This document shows, piece after piece, positions 1 to 6,811 of a stretch of DNA of 15,038 nucleotides (the stretch's first letter is position 1; each line of letters starts with the position of its first letter). The notes under the pieces are model-generated. The model had not been told where the DNA came from. It saw only the letters and a list, made by a program, of their open reading frames with translations, and made no database searches. A program made the position numbers and the translations under genes. Location: contig CALCEB010000280.1 of NCBI GenBank assembly GCA_937900045.1, forward strand, positions 1 to 15,038, read 5' to 3'. This DNA comes from an uncultured Acidobacteriota bacterium. GTDB lineage: Bacteria > Acidobacteriota > Terriglobia > UBA7540.

Positions 1-68
1 GATCGAGAGATGCCGGGGAGAATTCACTGCCGCAGTCCTCGCCAAAGGGAAAGGACCACATCCATGCC

Positions 69-356
69 TCAGCTTGCTTTGTCTAATTCAAACTGGCCTC
101 TCGGATGTTTTTTGACGATTCGCTCAAGCCCGAAAAGCGTGGAGTCCTTGTGCTCATCTTTGAGTTCCTGGAAGGACTTGGTATTGACGCTTCCGCAGCG
201 TGGACACTTTTGCAGCGGCCGGTTTAGGATTAGAACCTTCGGCGCTCTTGAATGAAATATGGACTTCGTGGAATCGTTGCCACTTTGCATCAAACACTCG
301 TAGCACAGGAACCATTGATCTCGATTGATTAACTTGAAAATGTTCAGCAAACCCAT
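69..356 (-). CDS. Small zinc-ribbon protein of unknown function
   Basis: This encodes a 95-residue protein that I do not recognise as a named family. Two CxxC knuckles are visible, C18-x-x-C21 (CYEC) and C51-x-x-C54 (CPRC followed by G). Their spacing fits a four-cysteine zinc ribbon, so zinc binding is the most that can be inferred. There is no signal peptide or membrane segment, and the C-terminal half is charged (Lys, Asp, Glu rich). I chose the ATG at 356 rather than the in-frame ATG at 398. A GAGG Shine-Dalgarno lies about 9 nt before it, and a good promoter at 388-417 would start transcription downstream of 398. The cupin gene ends about 100 bp upstream on the same strand. The role could be nucleic-acid or protein binding, but nothing in the sequence decides this. 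Confidence 0.6.
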   Translation of the reverse strand: MGLLNIFKLINRDQWFLCYECLMQSGNDSTKSIFHSRAPKVLILNRPLQKCPRCGSVNTKSFQELKDEHKDSTLFGLERIVKKHPRGQFELDKAS

Positions 357-387
357 ACGTTCATTTCCTCGATTGTGTTTTACCGGT

Positions 388-417
388 ATTATGCTCAACT
401 CGGGGGAAATATTTCAA
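388..417 (-). promoter_or_regulatory. Sigma-70-type promoter for the zinc-ribbon gene
   Basis: On the minus strand, TTGAAA (412-417) and CATAAT (388-393) are separated by 18 bp. Both hexamers match five of six consensus bases. The predicted start, near 381, gives a leader of about 25 nt that carries the GAGG ribosome binding site. Confidence 0.5.
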
Positions 418-459
418 GCGGTCCGGCTGGCGGGTAGTGGCTTACTTTGAGCGAAACTG

Positions 460-792
460 TCAATCAATGATAAAGACGGTCGCTCCGCCTTCAGAAATAA
501 CCCGGTGCGGCGCATCATCGTCATCGGCTACGCAATAACTCGTTCCCGCTTGGAGCGTAAACCTGGAGCCGTGTTGATGCTCGATAACAAGCTGGCCCGC
601 GACGGCAAAAACGATATGACCCTTGTGACACCAGTGGCCGGCAATATAGCCGGGGCTGTACTCGACGAGCCGAAGCTTTATTTCCCCGAATTGCCTTGCG
701 CGCACCGTTGCAGTCCCCGGCTTGCCCAATTGAACCGATGCCGGAACACTTGACCATTCCGTGATGCTGGCAGGCAGATTATCGAGCTTCAT
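460..792 (-). CDS. DHCW-motif family cupin protein
   Basis: This is a 110-residue single-domain cupin. From memory it matches the small family named DHCW-motif cupin fold proteins: MKL-N-P start, TEW, an RQFG strand, VEYSPGY, HWC-x-KGH, a VADDDDAPHR segment and a FIID end. The histidines H53 and H59 in the HWCHKGH stretch, plus the later APHR histidine, are candidate metal ligands in the beta-barrel. No enzymatic activity is established for the family to my knowledge. The start at 792 gives the usual family length and N-terminus. Extending to 888 would add 32 basic, non-conserved residues. The ribosome binding site is weak (GAAG about 8 nt upstream). In the signature, the position I remember as Asp before the His is Gly52 here. 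The protein is probably cytoplasmic, and the specific function is unknown. Confidence 0.8.
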   Translation of the reverse strand: MKLDNLPASITEWSSVPASVQLGKPGTATVRARQFGEIKLRLVEYSPGYIAGHWCHKGHIVFAVAGQLVIEHQHGSRFTLQAGTSYCVADDDDAPHRVISEGGATVFIID

Positions 793-936
793 GGGGCGTT
801 CTTCACTTTGGGACCAAACGGCCGGAACATATCGGATATTCCAAGCCAATCTGCGCCTCTTGGGTCGTTCGGAGAAACAAGCATCCATGAGCTATGGTAA
901 ACGGGCGTCAAACAGCTCAAGACCAAGATATGGATA

Positions 937-1707
937 TTACTTAGAACCACCCATCGCCCAGCGAATGCCGTTCAGCATCAGCTTTTGGAATCTGGGATCG
1001 TTCCATGTGGAATCTTCGTGGCCCAGGCCGCAGTAGAATACCCGGCCCTTACCATCGCGCCGCGTCCAGGCGAGCGGCCAGCCATAGAAGCGGCGCCGAA
1101 CGCCGTTCTTCTTAAGGTCCACGGAGGACGGGTCAAGCCGCAAGAGCACGTGCGACGTACGGTATTGGAAGTCGCTGATTTGGTAAATCTCGTCGGTGAT
1201 CTGGAAAGACTTGCCGAGGAACTTCACCAGAGGACTTGAGGTGTCGGCCACGTCCACTGTCACTTGCTGGTGCCAGGGGTGATCGTTGAAATAGCCGCCA
1301 ATCAGTTGCAAATAATCAGGCCACATGTAAAAGGTATCCGTGGCGCTGTGAACGCCGATAAATCCGTGGCCGGATTTGACGAAATCGATGAAGGCCTTCT
1401 TCTGCGGGTCGCTCAGGGGCAGTTCGCCTGTGGTATAAAACATCACGGCGGAATATTTTTTCAGGTTTTCAGGCGTAAACACGGAGACGTCCTGGCTCAC
1501 CGTGGTCTCAAACGCGCCGGACTTGTCGCCGATCTGCTTCACGATTTGCTGGGAAAGGGGAATGCTCTCATGCTTGAAGCCCGCGGAAAGCGTGAAGTAG
1601 AGCAATTGCTTCTTGGAGGATTGTGCTTGTAATAGGGGTCCGGCGAGCATTAACGCAAAAACCGGAATTGTCATCAAAGGCATGCGACGGAACGCCCGGA
1701 ATGCCAT
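937..1707 (-). CDS. Exported ThuA-domain protein
   Basis: This is a 256-residue protein with a clear signal peptide: an Arg-rich N-terminus, a hydrophobic core at about residues 10-26 and a likely cleavage after LQA at 28. One ThuA-like domain (class I glutamine amidotransferase-like fold) fills the rest. It includes the FYTTGE strand near 90-95, a GVHSATDT elbow at 118-125 and the C-terminal YCGLGHEDSTW block. The elbow has Ser/His where true amidotransferases have Cys, as is normal for ThuA proteins. They are linked to trehalose and other sugar metabolism, but the reaction is not generally known. The ATG at 1707 has an excellent AGGAG 6 nt upstream. The upstream ATG at 1782 would bury the signal peptide. 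It sits 79 bp downstream of the PfpI-like gene and is probably co-transcribed with it. Confidence 0.9.
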   Translation of the reverse strand: MAFRAFRRMPLMTIPVFALMLAGPLLQAQSSKKQLLYFTLSAGFKHESIPLSQQIVKQIGDKSGAFETTVSQDVSVFTPENLKKYSAVMFYTTGELPLSDPQKKAFIDFVKSGHGFIGVHSATDTFYMWPDYLQLIGGYFNDHPWHQQVTVDVADTSSPLVKFLGKSFQITDEIYQISDFQYRTSHVLLRLDPSSVDLKKNGVRRRFYGWPLAWTRRDGKGRVFYCGLGHEDSTWNDPRFQKLMLNGIRWAMGGSK

Positions 1708-1786
1708 GGAATCTCCTTTTCGAACGAGAATGTGCGGTGAACAGTCTTTCCCCCTCAACAACCGGAAACATCCGGCAAGCATTTAC

Positions 1787-2338
1787 TTATCCCTTTCCAA
1801 CCTTCCGCGTCATGGGTTGAGCCGCCAAGACTTTTGCAATTTCCCGGCAGAACGCCGGCAAGTCCGTCGGCACGCGAGAGGTTATCAGATTTCCGTCCAC
1901 GATCACTTCTTCGTCAGCGTATTTCGCGCCGGCATTAATCAAATCATCTTTGATGGCTTTGAATCCAGTTGCCCTTCTTCCCTGGATGATCCCGGCCGAA
2001 GCCAGCACCCAACCGCCGTGGCAAATAGAAGCCACCACTTTGCCGGCGGCATCCATGTCGCGGATCAGCTTCAGCACCCGCTCATCCTGCCGCAAGGAAT
2101 CCGGCGCCCAGCCGCCCGGAATGACCACGGCATCATAGCCGGAAGCGTTGACGTCGGCAAGGGATTCGTCGGCAATCACCGGATATCCCTTCTTACTGCA
2201 GTAGGTTTTGCCTGCCTCTGCGCCCACCGCTTCTGTTTTTGCCCCGTCTTCCCGGAAGCGCAGCAGCGGATACCAAACCTCAAGATCCTGGTATTGTTCG
2301 GCCACCAGGACTGCCACTCTCTTTCCTCGAAGGTCCAT
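1787..2338 (-). CDS. DJ-1/PfpI family protein (cysteine hydrolase fold)
   Basis: This is a 183-residue cytoplasmic protein of the DJ-1/PfpI family, close to the YhbO/PfpI type in length and sequence. Members act as intracellular proteases, glyoxalases or deglycases that counter carbonyl stress. The nucleophile elbow is clear (SICHGG, Cys106-His107), as are the acidic partner Glu20 in the YQDLEVWYP segment and the VVIPGGWAPD loop at about 71-80. The start at 2338 is preferred over the ATG at 2353 because GGAGG lies 6 nt upstream, and MDLRGKRVAVL is a typical family start. It is followed by the ThuA gene on the same strand and is divergent from cystathionine beta-synthase. Family membership is secure, but the choice among protease, glyoxalase and chaperone roles is not. 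Confidence 0.92.
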   Translation of the reverse strand: MDLRGKRVAVLVAEQYQDLEVWYPLLRFREDGAKTEAVGAEAGKTYCSKKGYPVIADESLADVNASGYDAVVIPGGWAPDSLRQDERVLKLIRDMDAAGKVVASICHGGWVLASAGIIQGRRATGFKAIKDDLINAGAKYADEEVIVDGNLITSRVPTDLPAFCREIAKVLAAQPMTRKVGKG

Positions 2339-2371
2339 AAATCTCCTCCCCATACATGCTTTGACAAGGCC

Positions 2372-2400
2372 ATCTTACTACAGCTTTTTAACGGCGTCAG
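2372..2400 (-). promoter_or_regulatory. Candidate promoter for the PfpI-ThuA pair
   Basis: On the minus strand, CTGACG (2395-2400) is followed after 17 bp by TAAGAT (2372-2377). Each matches four of six consensus bases. Transcription would start near 2365, about 27 nt before the PfpI start codon, leaving room for the strong ribosome binding site. Confidence 0.4.
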
Positions 2401-2489
2401 GAAGATGGTCAGGATTTCTTGGTGGCGGCTCTGCGGTCTCGCCACTTGCGGAGGAAATGCCCGGTTGAGCGGAACGGCGCGAATTGGAC

Positions 2490-2519
2490 CGAACACGACC
2501 TGAGCCATTCGAGTATAAT
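2490..2519 (+). promoter_or_regulatory. Candidate promoter for cystathionine beta-synthase
   Basis: A perfect TATAAT -10 hexamer lies at 2514-2519 on the plus strand, about 34 bp before the ATG. The -35 is poor: the best 18-bp-spaced match is CGAACA (2490-2495). Expression may therefore need an activator or tolerate a weak -35. The predicted leader is only about 28 nt and shows no clear Shine-Dalgarno. Confidence 0.38.
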
Positions 2520-2553
2520 CAGAGTGCACATCATCCTTTGACACGGTTGCATC

Positions 2554-3942
2554 ATGCGCTATAACAATATTTTGGAAGCGATTGGCCGCACCCCCCTGAT
2601 CCGCCTGAACCGCATTCCCAAGCGTGCCAAGGGCGAAGTCTATGTGAAATGCGATTTCCTCAATCCTGGAGGAAGCGTCAAGGACCGCATCGGAATTGCC
2701 ATGGTTGACGATGCTGAGCGCAAAGGTCTGCTGAAGCCGGGTGGAACTATTGTCGAGGCAACTTCGGGTAACACCGGCATGGGACTGGCGCTCGTTTCGG
2801 TCGTACGGGGTTACAAGGCGATCTTCACGATTACGGACAAACAGTCCAACGAGAAGATCGATTTGCTCAAGGCGCTCGGGGCGGAGGTGGTGGTATGCCC
2901 CACCGCGGTGCCACCTGAAGATCCTCGCAGCTATGTTTCCATGGCGAATAAGATCACCCGCGACACGCCGAATTCCTACCACCCAGACCAGTATCACAAC
3001 CCGGCGAATCCCGAGGTTCATTACCGAACCACCGGTCTTGAGATCTGGGAGGACACCGAAGGCCGCATCACCCACTTTGTGGCTGGCATGGGGACCGGCG
3101 GAACCATCAGCGGCATTGCGCGCTTCCTCAAGGAAAAAAATCAGAAGGTGAAGATTATCGGAGCCGATCCCGCCGGATCGATTCTTTACGATTTCTTCCA
3201 CACCGGCAAAGTAATAAAAGGAGAAACCTATAAAGTGGAGGGAATTGGTGAGGATTTTTTCCCGAGCACGCTCGATTTCAGCCTTTTGGACGATGTCATT
3301 CGCGTAACGGACAAAGAATCCTTCCAATGGGCGCGGAAACTCGCACGCATGGAGGGCATTTTCGGCGGGGGATCGGCCGGAACGGCGCTGGGCGCGGCGG
3401 CCAAGGTCTTTCCCACACTTGCGGAAAATGATCTGATGGTCATTTTTATCCCTGACACAGGGATGCGTTACCTGAGCAAGGTCTACAACAACGAATGGAT
3501 GAAGGATAACCGCTATCTGGAATCTCCCGTGCCCCTGACCGCGGAGGAAATCGTTCAGGCTAAGATTGACGCCGGACAGCGGCGGGATCTGGTGATCGTA
3601 GCGCCCACGGATTCGGTCGCCGCGGCGCTTGAGAGGATGCAAGCCCACGACTTTTCACAACTGCCCGTCTTCGATGATGGGATGCCGGTCGGTGCGCTAT
3701 ACGAGGACGAGATTTTGAATCTCGCCCTAGAAGGCAGTGACCTGAAGAAAATGTTGGTGGCGGAAGTCATGAGCGAAAGCTTTCCGGTGATTAAACCCGG
3801 CTCGACCATCGAGCAGATCACTTCCTGTATTACCCGTGACTGCCCGGCGGTTTTCGTGGATTTCAGCGAGGGCCGCTATGAAATCCTCACCAAGTACGAC
3901 CTGCTGCACTCGATCGCAAGATTCGCGGAACAGCAGAAGTAA
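2554..3942 (+). CDS. Cystathionine beta-synthase with C-terminal CBS pair
   Basis: This is a 462-residue PLP enzyme that condenses serine (or O-acetylserine) with homocysteine to give cystathionine, the first transsulfuration step. The catalytic domain spans about 5-320. It has the PLP Schiff-base lysine K43 in GGSVKDR, the substrate loop TSGNTG at 70-75 (Asn73 contacts PLP) and the phosphate-binding GTGGTISG at 180-187. The VEGIGEDF segment is typical of CBS rather than CysK. Two CBS domains follow at about 345-395 and 403-458; in the family these bind adenosyl ligands and regulate activity. The N-terminal heme domain of animal CBS is absent, as is usual in bacteria. The ATG at 2554 starts directly at the family N-terminus but lacks a good ribosome binding site. 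A cysteine synthase role cannot be excluded, but the CBS pair argues against it. Confidence 0.93.
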   Translation: MRYNNILEAIGRTPLIRLNRIPKRAKGEVYVKCDFLNPGGSVKDRIGIAMVDDAERKGLLKPGGTIVEATSGNTGMGLALVSVVRGYKAIFTITDKQSNEKIDLLKALGAEVVVCPTAVPPEDPRSYVSMANKITRDTPNSYHPDQYHNPANPEVHYRTTGLEIWEDTEGRITHFVAGMGTGGTISGIARFLKEKNQKVKIIGADPAGSILYDFFHTGKVIKGETYKVEGIGEDFFPSTLDFSLLDDVIRVTDKESFQWARKLARMEGIFGGGSAGTALGAAAKVFPTLAENDLMVIFIPDTGMRYLSKVYNNEWMKDNRYLESPVPLTAEEIVQAKIDAGQRRDLVIVAPTDSVAAALERMQAHDFSQLPVFDDGMPVGALYEDEILNLALEGSDLKKMLVAEVMSESFPVIKPGSTIEQITSCITRDCPAVFVDFSEGRYEILTKYDLLHSIARFAEQQK

Positions 3943-4003
3943 GTGTAGATTGCGCTGGTTATGTTCGCTAGGGGAACTGGCCGTTGGGCTCTGCGCAAGG
4001 GCG

Positions 4004-4018
4004 CTTATTTTGAATAAG
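4004..4018 (+). terminator. Weak hairpin between the CBS and Mrp genes
   Basis: CTTATT (4004-4009) and AATAAG (4013-4018) form a 6-bp AT-rich stem with a 3-nt loop, about 60 nt after the cystathionine beta-synthase stop. No T-run follows, so it may be an attenuator or chance rather than a true terminator. Confidence 0.2.
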
Positions 4019-4062
4019 GCCTCATATCAAGTGTTTGGTCTGTGAAAGGTCGACCTTTATTC

Positions 4063-5130
4063 ATGAGTACCAGGATTCATCCACAAGACGTGATGAAGGT
4101 GCTAAGCAGTGTCCGGGATACGGCGCAGCAAAAGGACATTGTCGCTCTGGGTATGGTCAAGGATGTTGAGGTTGGAGATCAGCGCGTTACATTTACGCTG
4201 CAATTGCAAAATCCCCACAATCCTGCAAATGGCCAGATCGTGCGAAGCGCAAGAGAGGCGGTGGCGGCGCTCGGTGTGGCCGACGTTCAAGTGCGGATAG
4301 CCCCCGCTCAAGCCCCGGCGCGCGGCCCCAACTCCAACTTGATTCCCAACGTCAAGAGTACGGTGGCTGTAGGCAGCGGCAAAGGAGGCGTCGGCAAATC
4401 CACAGTGGCGGCTAACCTCGCCATCGCTCTTCACCTGCAGGGCGCTAAGGTGGGCCTGATGGATACGGACGTTTACGGGCCTAGTGTTCCTACACTGATG
4501 GGCGCGCACCAGGAACCCGTGGTGGTGGATGGTAAGATCGCTCCACCCGTGGAATATGGAATCAAACTGATTTCCATGGGTTATTTTTTACCGAAGGACG
4601 ATGCCGTGATTTGGCGCGGGCCAATGCTCCACAAGACGATCCAGCAATTTTTGGGAGACGTGCGCTGGGGTGAGCTGGATTATCTCATCATCGATATGCC
4701 TCCAGGCACCGGAGACATCCAGTTGAGCCTTTGCCAGACGATTCCGTTGACAGGCGCGGTGATTGTTTCCACGCCCCAGGACCTTGCACTTCACGTCGCC
4801 TCGAAGGCCATTACCATGTTCCAGAAGCTGAACGTCCCTGTGCTCGGGATTGTCGAAAACATGAGCTATTTCATCTGCCCGCACTGCGGCCAGCGCGAGG
4901 ATATCTTCGGTCACGGCGGCGCCCGCGCGGCCGCGCAAAAACTGGGATTTTCGTTTCTGGGCGAAATTCCTCTGGAAACGGCCATTCGGGTCAAAAGCGA
5001 CAGCGGCAAGCCGGTGGCGCTGGATGCCGCGACTCCCCAGGGGAAGGCGTTTGGCGAAGTGGCCGCCGCCGTGGCGGTTCAAGTGAAAAACGCGCGGGCC
5101 AAGGCCGAAGAGGAGATCATGATCGAGTAA
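4063..5130 (+). CDS. Mrp/ApbC-type iron-sulfur cluster carrier ATPase
   Basis: This is a 355-residue P-loop protein of the Mrp/NBP35/ApbC family, which binds and transfers Fe-S clusters to apoproteins in the cytosol. An N-terminal MIP18/DUF59 domain (about 6-80, LGMVKDV) is followed by the ATPase domain. That domain has the deviant Walker A GKGGVGKS (106-113), the MDTDVYGPS segment, DMPPGTGD and the cluster-binding pair C272-x-x-C275 (CPHC). ATG 4063 is chosen because MSTRIHPQDV leads directly into the DUF59 helix. A GTG at 4042 is possible but adds only seven residues. The ribosome binding site is weak either way. The usual DPE motif of the MIP18 domain reads DTA here (residues 19-21). The DUF971 gene follows on the same strand. 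The gene symbol varies (mrp or apbC). Confidence 0.94.
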   Translation: MSTRIHPQDVMKVLSSVRDTAQQKDIVALGMVKDVEVGDQRVTFTLQLQNPHNPANGQIVRSAREAVAALGVADVQVRIAPAQAPARGPNSNLIPNVKSTVAVGSGKGGVGKSTVAANLAIALHLQGAKVGLMDTDVYGPSVPTLMGAHQEPVVVDGKIAPPVEYGIKLISMGYFLPKDDAVIWRGPMLHKTIQQFLGDVRWGELDYLIIDMPPGTGDIQLSLCQTIPLTGAVIVSTPQDLALHVASKAITMFQKLNVPVLGIVENMSYFICPHCGQREDIFGHGGARAAAQKLGFSFLGEIPLETAIRVKSDSGKPVALDAATPQGKAFGEVAAAVAVQVKNARAKAEEEIMIE

Positions 5131-5218
5131 GCCATCAGCTTTCAGTTTCCAGCAGTCAGTTTGCGCCGGCTCTCTTCGCTCGATGAGTGCTGACGGCTGA
5201 TTGCTGAAAGCTGACGGC
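5131..5218. repeat. Imperfect long inverted repeat between Mrp and DUF971 genes
   Basis: Bases 5131-5145 (GCCATCAGCTTTCAG) are the reverse complement of 5204-5218 with one mismatch. The interior contains further partly matching blocks (CAGCAGTCAG against GCTGACGGCT) and a direct repeat TGACGGCT at 5191 and 5212. It begins immediately after the Mrp stop codon. It may fold as a transcript hairpin or belong to a dispersed intergenic repeat family. No T-run follows, so simple intrinsic termination is not supported. Confidence 0.55.
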
Positions 5219-5256
5219 TCTAGAACAGCTTTGTCCTGGGTTTGAGGACTCGAAGA

Positions 5257-5595
5257 GTGGCATTCATTCCTCGCAAGATTAAACTCGATGCCGGAAATGA
5301 TACGCTGCGGATTGAATGGTCAGACGGCCACTCCAGCTTGTATCATTATCAAGACTTGCGGGACAAATGTCCTTGCGCCACTTGCACGGATTCGCATCCT
5401 GCTACAAAGAGAACCGCCGCCGGGGGTTTGGCTTTGTTTACCAAAGCGCTGCGGCCAGACCGGGCGGAGCTTGTGGGGCGCTATGCCTTGCAGATTTTCT
5501 GGAATGACGGCCACTCTACCGGCATCTATGCCTTCTCCTACCTTCGTGATTTGTGCCCGTGCGAAGAGTGTGAGGCGGCGCGAATCGGGGAGTAA
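5257..5595 (+). CDS. GBBH-like N-terminal domain protein (DUF971)
   Basis: This is a 112-residue stand-alone DUF971 domain, homologous to the zinc-binding N-terminal domain of gamma-butyrobetaine hydroxylase. The ligands known in human BBOX1, as I recall them (CxCxxC plus a His), correspond to C38, C40, C43 (CPCATC) and H86 in WNDGHS. Two similar halves are visible: W-x-DGHS ... LRD-x-CPC-x-x-C at about 21-43 and again at 82-105. The second half brings an additional C100/C102/C105 cluster. The GTG at 5257 is preferred because GAGG lies 9 nt upstream. The TTG at 5242 has no ribosome binding site. No oxygenase domain is present. The position after Mrp suggests an Fe-S role, since HCF101 fuses DUF59, Mrp and DUF971; the exact activity is unknown. 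Confidence 0.88.
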   Translation: MAFIPRKIKLDAGNDTLRIEWSDGHSSLYHYQDLRDKCPCATCTDSHPATKRTAAGGLALFTKALRPDRAELVGRYALQIFWNDGHSTGIYAFSYLRDLCPCEECEAARIGE

Positions 5596-5648
5596 ACGGG
5601 CGGGGCTTGTGAAGTCCGCCAGCCGCACAGTCCCACTATTCAGGACGG

Positions 5649-5677
5649 TGGCCGTTTCAGTAATCTCGAAATACAAT
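5649..5677 (+). promoter_or_regulatory. Candidate promoter for the YVTN propeller gene
   Basis: TGGCCG (5649-5654) and TACAAT (5672-5677) are 17 bp apart. The -10 matches five of six bases, while the -35 matches only three. The predicted start near 5684 leaves a leader of about 31 nt containing a good GGAGG site. Confidence 0.33.
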
Positions 5678-5714
5678 GGAGTCCGGTTCCACACTCGGAT
5701 TGGAGGTTGCACTC

Positions 5715-6740
5715 ATGATTTCGCTTAATGGTCATTTCACCTGGCTCTGTGTATTAGGTCTGATCGTACCAATGGTTCCGGCCGGTGGTCCGCCAGCGTC
5801 TTCGGGGTCGCCGAATGGCTATCTTCTTGTTTGCAACAAAGCGGACCACACTCTTGGCATCGTAGATCTGAAAGCTGACAAGCAAGTGGCCGTCATTCCA
5901 GACGGCGGAGTCACTGGCCATGAAGTCGCAGCTTCGCCCGATGGCCATTTTGCTTATGTTCCCATTTACGGCAATTCTGGCGTGGGTCAGCCGGGTACAA
6001 GCGGCCATTCGATCTCCATCATGGATGTGACCAAGCACGAGCGCGCCGGGGAAATAGATCTGGGCAAGCCGCTTCGTCCGCATTGTCCGGTGATGGGCCC
6101 TGACGGCATGATGTATGTGACGACGGAGCTAGCGGAGGCGGTGACTGTGATTGACCCTTCGACCCGGAAGGTGGTGGGATCGATTTCAACGGAGCAGCCG
6201 GAGTCGCACATGTTGGTGATTTCGAACGATGGCCGGAGAGGCTACACCGCCAACGTCGGCCCCGGCACGGTAACGGCCCTCGATCTGAAAGCGCGGAAGC
6301 CGATCAAGGTGATTAAGGTCTCCGGTCATGTCCAGCGAATCTCAATCACTCCGGATGATCATTATGTCTTCACGGCGGATCAAACTTCTCCACGCATCGC
6401 CGTCATCGATACGCACACAAATCAGGTCCATTCCTGGATTACGATACCGGATGTCGCCTTCGGGACGCGAGTCACGCTGGACGGAAAATGGTTGCTCGCC
6501 ACACTGCCTTCGCGCGATCAAATCGCCGTGATTGACTTGAAATCGATGAAGTTCGAAAAGGCGATTCCTGTTCCCAAGGCGCCGCAGGAAATCCTTTTGC
6601 GGCCCGATGGCAAAGTCGCATTTGTTTCTTGCGACTCGAGCCACGAAGTGGCCGTGCTTGACCTGGGAAGCTGGAAGGTTGAAAAACTCATCGAAACAGG
6701 TCATGGAGTGGACGGCATGGCCTGGGCGCCGCTGGAATAG
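5715..6740 (+). CDS. Exported YVTN/cytochrome-D1-like beta-propeller protein
   Basis: This is a 341-residue secreted beta-propeller of the YVTN repeat family. A signal peptide covers about residues 1-28 (hydrophobic core WLCVLGLIVPMVPA). The mature part is built of roughly 40-residue blades that repeat the pattern (I/A)-x-V-x-D-(L/T)...G...(I)...PDG...A(Y/F)V. Examples are LGIVDLKADK, VTVIDPSTRKVVGSI, IAVIDTHTNQ and VAVLDLGSWKVEKLI, enough for about seven blades. I see no CxxCH heme motif or catalytic residue set. These proteins usually serve as binding scaffolds in the periplasm or outside the cell. The ATG at 5715 has GGAGG 8 nt upstream; the ATG at 5676 would precede the signal peptide with a polar stretch. 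It lies 119 bp after DUF971 and probably has its own promoter. No partner can be named. Confidence 0.87.
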   Translation: MISLNGHFTWLCVLGLIVPMVPAGGPPASSGSPNGYLLVCNKADHTLGIVDLKADKQVAVIPDGGVTGHEVAASPDGHFAYVPIYGNSGVGQPGTSGHSISIMDVTKHERAGEIDLGKPLRPHCPVMGPDGMMYVTTELAEAVTVIDPSTRKVVGSISTEQPESHMLVISNDGRRGYTANVGPGTVTALDLKARKPIKVIKVSGHVQRISITPDDHYVFTADQTSPRIAVIDTHTNQVHSWITIPDVAFGTRVTLDGKWLLATLPSRDQIAVIDLKSMKFEKAIPVPKAPQEILLRPDGKVAFVSCDSSHEVAVLDLGSWKVEKLIETGHGVDGMAWAPLE

Positions 6741-6770
6741 CGCGGCTTGCGGCGGTTGACTCCAAGTGTT

Positions 6771-6811
6771 CGTAGCGCCGGCGCCTCGGCGGCAAGGATG
6801 CCGGCGTTACG
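6771..6811. repeat. GC-rich palindromic repeat at a convergent gene junction
   Basis: Bases 6771-6782 (CGTAGCGCCGGC) pair with 6800-6811 (GCCGGCGTTACG) over 12 positions, with one G-T pair that would be a G-U wobble in RNA, around a 17-nt loop. It lies 30 nt past the YVTN stop codon. Its right arm contains the TAA of the PIG-L gene (6807-6809). It resembles the GTAGCG-ended units at 13319-13820. It may act as a bidirectional terminator or transcript stabiliser, but no T-run is present. Confidence 0.6.

Noticed and set aside
1..68. Possible end of a gene at the left window edge
   Set aside because: Too little sequence is available to support a frame, motif or terminator, and I see nothing definite in these bases.
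2176..3648. A 490-codon open frame antisense to cystathionine beta-synthase and the PfpI region
   Set aside because: It covers two well-supported genes on other frames. Its composition is rich in His, Arg and Gly without recognisable motifs, and it has no ribosome binding site. It is a GC-driven shadow frame.
4588..5082. A 164-codon frame antisense to Mrp
   Set aside because: It lies entirely inside the conserved Mrp ATPase gene and shows no domain or start signal.
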